Positions 5,342-7,528 of a DNA stretch of 7,528 bases are shown piece by piece (the stretch's first letter is position 1; every line of letters starts with the position of its first letter). Made by a program: the position numbers and the translations under genes. Origin of the DNA: Dialister sp. (lineage in GTDB: Bacteria > Bacillota > Negativicutes > Veillonellales > Dialisteraceae); NCBI GenBank assembly GCA_022722495.1, contig JAIJLI010000089.1, positions 1-7,528 on the forward strand, read 5' to 3'. The notes beneath the pieces are model-generated. The model was given only the letters and a program-made list of their open reading frames with translations, had not been told where the DNA came from and did no database searches.

Positions 5342-5829
5342 AAATATATTCAATTATTCTTAATCATCAATCGAGTATGATAACAGGAGGAAAGAGAATG
5401 AAATCCATGCTCCTATCAGGGAAGGTGAAGCCTGATATGGGTGGACAAGTCTTAGACTTGTATAATCAGCAAGTCTATCAAGGCATCGCCCCAACCATGC
5501 TAACCACAATAGATTCATCATCAATGACATTTGTTACAGTTATGAACAAACAAATCATTCATACCGCTCCCAAAGGCAAGAAATACTCAATCCAAATCAG
5601 GAAGTACACTCCTAGAGACTGCTTCCGGCTGATGGGTGTACACGAAGCCGACATAGACAAGCTCCTGAGCAAGGAGAAGTCGGGAGCCAGCATCATCTGC
5701 AAGAGCAAGCTCTATGCCCTCGCAGGAAACTCAATAGTAACCAACTGCCTGACCGCTATGTTCGAGGAACTGATTTTCCCTTCGGGTAATCACTACCACG
5801 ACAAGACGGGTCAGCTATCACTCTTCTAG
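5338..5829 (+). CDS. DNA cytosine-5 methyltransferase, C-terminal piece (motifs IX-X)
   Basis: A 163-aa polypeptide that completes the methyltransferase at 4472-5230. Residues 25-85 look like the rest of the target-recognition region (GGQVLDLYNQQVYQGIAPTM). Motif IX is RKYTPRDCFRLMGV (88-101) and motif X is LYALAGNSIVTNCL (125-138). It ends GQLSLF, a perfect match to the QL(S/D)LF sliding-clamp-binding consensus. It has no catalytic cysteine loop, so it cannot act alone. Possible starts are 5338, 5377 and 5398; the last has AGGAGG seven bases upstream and would give 143 aa. The AT-rich leader at 5319-5384 resembles other gene starts in this window, which favours separate translation. The arrangement resembles the two-subunit enzyme M.AquI, whose alpha and beta chains divide the motifs in a similar way. 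Conserved motifs and clean end argue against long decay. Confidence 0.75.
   Translation: MKIYSIILNHQSSMITGGKRMKSMLLSGKVKPDMGGQVLDLYNQQVYQGIAPTMLTTIDSSSMTFVTVMNKQIIHTAPKGKKYSIQIRKYTPRDCFRLMGVHEADIDKLLSKEKSGASIICKSKLYALAGNSIVTNCLTAMFEELIFPSGNHYHDKTGQLSLF
5360..5380 (+). repeat. Imperfect 21-nt direct repeat, copy 2
   Basis: TTAATCATCAATCGAGTATG plus a final A, differing from copy 1 at two bases. It lies inside the downstream ORF and encodes LNHQSSM there. Recombination or slippage between the copies would delete exactly 13 codons and replace the stop-containing version with this one. Confidence 0.85.
5385..5390 (+). promoter_or_regulatory. Shine-Dalgarno AGGAGG before ATG 5398
   Basis: A full consensus site seven bases upstream of an in-frame ATG (5398) in the C-terminal methyltransferase piece. 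Strong sites are rare in this window, so it may mark the real start, giving a 143-residue chain beginning MKSMLLSGKV. It could equally be coincidental coding sequence (codons for TGG). Confidence 0.4.
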
Positions 5830-5832
5830 CTT

Positions 5833-6087
5833 ATGTATATTTTCGGATATATTAAGGTAGGCAAGCGCATCAGTAAAGCGCACAAAGCCCTCTTTACCCA
5901 CAAGACCATGGTACTCTGGTACAAAGGCAACCCAATCATAGGAACAATGCACGATGGCTTGTGGTATCAACAAGATATGAACGGAATGTGGGAACAATTA
6001 ATGTTCCAGTCCGAAGTAACCCACGTCTCATTCTTACCTTCACCAAATGAAGACAGAGAAAGAACAAATCCTAGCCATCATCGCTGA
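5833..6087 (+). CDS. Small DUF551-like phage protein
   Basis: An 84-residue protein starting 3 nt after the methyltransferase stop. The centre reads TMVLWYKGNPIIGTMHDGLWYQ (split by a Pro-Ile turn), then MWEQLMFQSEVTHVSFLPSP at 52-71. A pattern of 'VLVW... DG-x-W... V-T-H-W-x-PLP-x-P' is typical of DUF551, a family of small phage proteins with no known function; here VTHVSFLPSP would be the family's closing motif, without its usual tryptophan. The last 15 residues are Glu/Arg/His-rich and overlap the next gene by 41 nt. The assignment is by pattern only. It has no membrane segment and no cysteine. Confidence 0.5.
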   Translation: MYIFGYIKVGKRISKAHKALFTHKTMVLWYKGNPIIGTMHDGLWYQQDMNGMWEQLMFQSEVTHVSFLPSPNEDRERTNPSHHR

Positions 6088-6262
6088 GATTCAAGCCAAG
6101 AGAGAAGCCGCTCACATCGTGCCTCCTCACGTCAGAACCTCAGAGATTATCAATCGGGGATTCCCCAAGCCCTATCAAGCCATCAATGAGTTAGTCAGAG
6201 AAGGCAGGATAAACTGGTGCAAGACCCTCAATGATATGGCATTCACTATCAGAAAACAATAA
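6047..6262 (+). CDS. Small winged-helix-like protein
   Basis: A 71-aa basic protein. After an N-terminal helix (KEQILAIIAEIQAKREA, 5-21) it shows RTSEIINRGFPKPYQAINEL (30-49), VREGRINWCKTLND (50-63) and MAFTI, an order of helix, helix and 'EGRI-x-x-x-x-T-x-N-D' hairpin typical of small winged-helix DNA-binding proteins in Bacteroidota phages and mobile elements. A regulator or DNA-binding accessory role is inferred. The start at 6047 lies within the end of the preceding gene, 41 nt before its stop and in another frame; no in-frame ATG downstream would keep the fold, so the overlap looks real. The next gene starts 10 nt after its stop. Confidence 0.6.
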   Translation: MKTEKEQILAIIAEIQAKREAAHIVPPHVRTSEIINRGFPKPYQAINELVREGRINWCKTLNDMAFTIRKQ

Positions 6263-6272
6263 TCAAATCAAT

Positions 6273-6881
6273 ATGGAAAAAGAATTAAAAATTATTTTAA
6301 AGGAGGAACTGGAAGTTTTATCAAAGCAAGCTTACGAGTCTGCCAAGAATAAAGGCTTCTACCCAAATGATGTTAATACAGCCTTTTGTCTGATGTTCAT
6401 CATCGTGGAAATGAGCGAGGTGTTGCAAGCCGACAGAAAAGGCAGACACGGCTCCATCGAAGACTACGAGAGCGAGATTGAAATGGGCAGGGATATGCCT
6501 ACCGGATACAAGAACACGCTGGAAGGTACGGTTGAGTCTGAGTTTGCCGACATCGCCATTCGTATTTTATCGCTCTTTGGCTGGATCATGGAAGGAGATA
6601 ATATCGAGCTATCAGAAGATGAAGACCTCATAGGTGAGTACAAGCTGGCAAGTTATATCTTCGGATTTGATTTAGCCGGAGACCTATACCGCATCATCGA
6701 AAAGATGGGAGTCTTGGACTTGGATAGTTCTCCAAGCTGGTATCTCGCAAAATACCTTCAGGAGCTTCTGATGGACATCTTTGCGATTGCCCATAACAAC
6801 AGAATCGACCTGAAAGAGCAGATCAAGCTAAAAATGAAGTATAACGAAACTCGTCCGTATCTTCACGGATATAAATACTAG
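6273..6881 (+). CDS. MazG-like nucleotide pyrophosphohydrolase
   Basis: A 202-residue, mostly helical protein of the all-alpha NTP pyrophosphohydrolase (MazG) type, which removes pyrophosphate from nucleoside triphosphates using metal ions held by acidic residues. The metal motif is E46-x-x-E49 (VEMSEVLQADRKGR, 45-58) and E90-x-x-D93 (ESEFADIAIRILSLFGW, 88-104), and the closing KMKYNETRPYLHGYKY (187-202) is the family's K-x-x-YN-x-x-R ending. About 40 residues separate the two metal motifs and some 70 lie between the second and the C-terminal motif, more than in compact MazG domains. I start at 6273, an AT-rich start 10 nt after the previous stop; the longer form from 6231 would add 14 unrelated residues and overlap that gene. 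Likely role: adjusting the nucleotide pool or alarmone level during infection. Confidence 0.8.
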   Translation: MEKELKIILKEELEVLSKQAYESAKNKGFYPNDVNTAFCLMFIIVEMSEVLQADRKGRHGSIEDYESEIEMGRDMPTGYKNTLEGTVESEFADIAIRILSLFGWIMEGDNIELSEDEDLIGEYKLASYIFGFDLAGDLYRIIEKMGVLDLDSSPSWYLAKYLQELLMDIFAIAHNNRIDLKEQIKLKMKYNETRPYLHGYKY

Positions 6882-6885
6882 GAGG
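6880..6885 (+). promoter_or_regulatory. Shine-Dalgarno AGGAGG of the 66-aa gene
   Basis: A full consensus ribosome-binding site eight bases upstream of ATG 6894, overlapping the end of the MazG-like stop codon. Most genes here lack such a site, so it supports the start and suggests stronger or independent translation of this small gene. Confidence 0.65.
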
Positions 6886-6893
6886 ATAGCCGT

Positions 6894-7094
6894 ATGTTTG
6901 GAATAGAACAAATGAGTAGAAGGTGTCTCATAGAATTGTCGGATTGCAGCAAGATTCTTGCCATCCTGACAATCCCGAAGCCCACCAAGCCCATCTTCCC
7001 TGAGAAGATGGAAAGAGAGTTTATAGAGAGTTTTAACAAGTCGCAGTCAAACATGGTCAACAAGGTTGTTAAGTGTCACGTAATGAGAAATTAA
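6894..7094 (+). CDS. Small hypothetical protein, 66 aa
   Basis: Unrecognised. The protein begins MFGIEQMSRRCL and is basic overall. It has a proline-bearing middle segment, IPKPTKPIFPEK (27-38), a helix EREFIESFNKSQSNMVNKVV (40-59) and two cysteines before and one after that middle (Cys11, Cys18, Cys60). No signal peptide or membrane span is visible. The case for it being real is the consensus AGGAGG at 6880-6885 with eight-base spacing, its fit between the MazG-like gene (12 nt upstream) and the next small ORF (4 nt downstream), and the shared strand. A reverse-strand ORF over the same bases (6878-7063) has no comparable support. Confidence 0.6.
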   Translation: MFGIEQMSRRCLIELSDCSKILAILTIPKPTKPIFPEKMEREFIESFNKSQSNMVNKVVKCHVMRN

Positions 7095-7098
7095 GCGT

Positions 7099-7278
7099 AT
7101 GGAAGATTTACCTGTAGGCGCAGAAATCGTGTTAAAGGTAGTTGAACACGAAGGTTGTGATAATTGTTTTTTCTACGAGATTGCAAGCAATATTAATGCG
7201 GATGTTTGTGAGCGAATCAAGTGTGCTCGTATCGAGCGAAAAGACGGAAAGAATGTTCAATTCATAAGAGTAAAGTGA
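7099..7278 (+). CDS. Four-cysteine miniprotein, 59 aa
   Basis: A 59-residue ORF starting MEDLPVGAEIVLKVVE, 4 nt after the preceding stop. It has Cys20-x2-Cys23 (GCDNCFFYEI), Cys37 and Cys42, followed by RIERKDGKNVQFIRVK, which closes as a beta hairpin. This layout, a short beta start, 'C-x-x-C-(F/V)F', two further cysteines and a final 'DG-x-x-VxF' strand, recurs in small proteins of Bacteroidota phages and prophages; no function is known to me. The cysteines suggest zinc binding (inference). Next gene starts 1 nt after its stop, so it is one link of a tight operon. It shares the C-x-x-C...C...C layout with the 38-aa ORF at 125-241 but no clear sequence identity. Confidence 0.7.
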   Translation: MEDLPVGAEIVLKVVEHEGCDNCFFYEIASNINADVCERIKCARIERKDGKNVQFIRVK

Positions 7279-7279
7279 T

Positions 7280-7528
7280 ATGGAAAAAATAAACATAGCG
7301 GCAATCCTAAAGGATAAGCTGTACTATCAAGCAACTAGGGCTGGATATAGTCATACTCATACACGTAATCTTGCTATGACACAAGACTTCGATATTGAAG
7401 AAGGTGATGCTGTTCAGACCTACATCAAAACCATCGAGGAAAAATTGGGTGGCAAACTCAATCTTGATACTTTGGAGATTGAGAAGATTCAGGCAGAGTT
7501 CAAGGATGGAGATATAGCTTTTGCTGAT
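7280..7528 (+). CDS. Hypothetical protein, 5' part (runs off the window)
   Basis: Open from ATG 7280 to the window end: 83 codons with no stop. It begins MEKINIAAILKDKLYYQAT, has a His/Thr-rich patch YSHTHTRN (23-30), and continues with acidic and helical sequence (FDIEEGDAVQ, then YIKTIEEKLGGKLNLDTLEI). The start lies 1 nt after the previous stop, with AGTAAAGTGAT before it. I do not recognise the family, and the C-terminal part is missing, so no function is offered. Strand, spacing and base composition agree with its neighbours. Confidence 0.6.
   Translation, partial: MEKINIAAILKDKLYYQATRAGYSHTHTRNLAMTQDFDIEEGDAVQTYIKTIEEKLGGKLNLDTLEIEKIQAEFKDGDIAFAD

Noticed and set aside
6231..6272. Extended start for the MazG-like protein
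   Set aside because: It would overlap the winged-helix-like gene and add unrelated residues; ATG 6273 has a typical AT-rich leader.

Overview
The window reads as the early (recombination, replication and DNA modification) segment of a phage or prophage of a Bacteroidales host such as Prevotella/Segatella or Bacteroides. Reasons: every credible gene is on the + strand; genes are small and tightly packed (ATGA and TAATG overlaps, gaps of 1-25 nt); most starts have AT-rich leaders instead of strong Shine-Dalgarno sites, as is usual in Bacteroidota; and the families present (ERF annealing protein, DUF3127-type SSB, DUF1367, VRR-NUC nuclease, m5C methyltransferase, MazG-like hydrolase) typically co-occur in such phages. 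The host assignment is inference from style and family, not from a search. No structural, packaging or integration gene is visible, so phage versus prophage versus other mobile element is not settled.

Layout. 1-97 is the 3' end of a group II intron (catalytic domain V, then domain VI with its bulged branch-point A at 91); the rest of the intron lies upstream of the window. A four-cysteine miniprotein (125-241) follows in the 3' exon. 261-3925 is a recombination block: ERF single-strand annealing protein, PD-(D/E)XK nuclease, OB-fold SSB, DUF1367 protein, a basic-tailed protein of unknown role and a VRR-NUC nuclease. 3922-4458 encodes a protein with a module seen in phage replication/helicase-loader proteins.

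4472-5829 carries a DNA cytosine-5 methyltransferase in two pieces: one ORF holds motifs I-VIII, the other motifs IX-X. About 100 nt separate them, and these still encode methyltransferase-like target-recognition sequence in a third frame. That gap holds a G8 run and one copy of a 21-nt imperfect direct repeat. Whether this is a genuine two-subunit enzyme (as M.AquI is), a decaying gene, or a sequencing artefact is the main open question here.

5833-7528 holds small accessory genes: a DUF551-like protein, a small winged-helix-like protein, a MazG-like nucleotide pyrophosphohydrolase, a 66-aa unknown, a second four-cysteine miniprotein and a gene running off the window end.

Working together (inference): ERF, SSB and the nucleases would process and anneal phage DNA ends, the 3922 product may help load a helicase or primase, the methyltransferase would protect the DNA from host restriction, and the MazG-like enzyme would act on the nucleotide pool. 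I see no clear promoter, rho-independent terminator, tRNA or CRISPR array, and no gene-free stretch over 300 nt.
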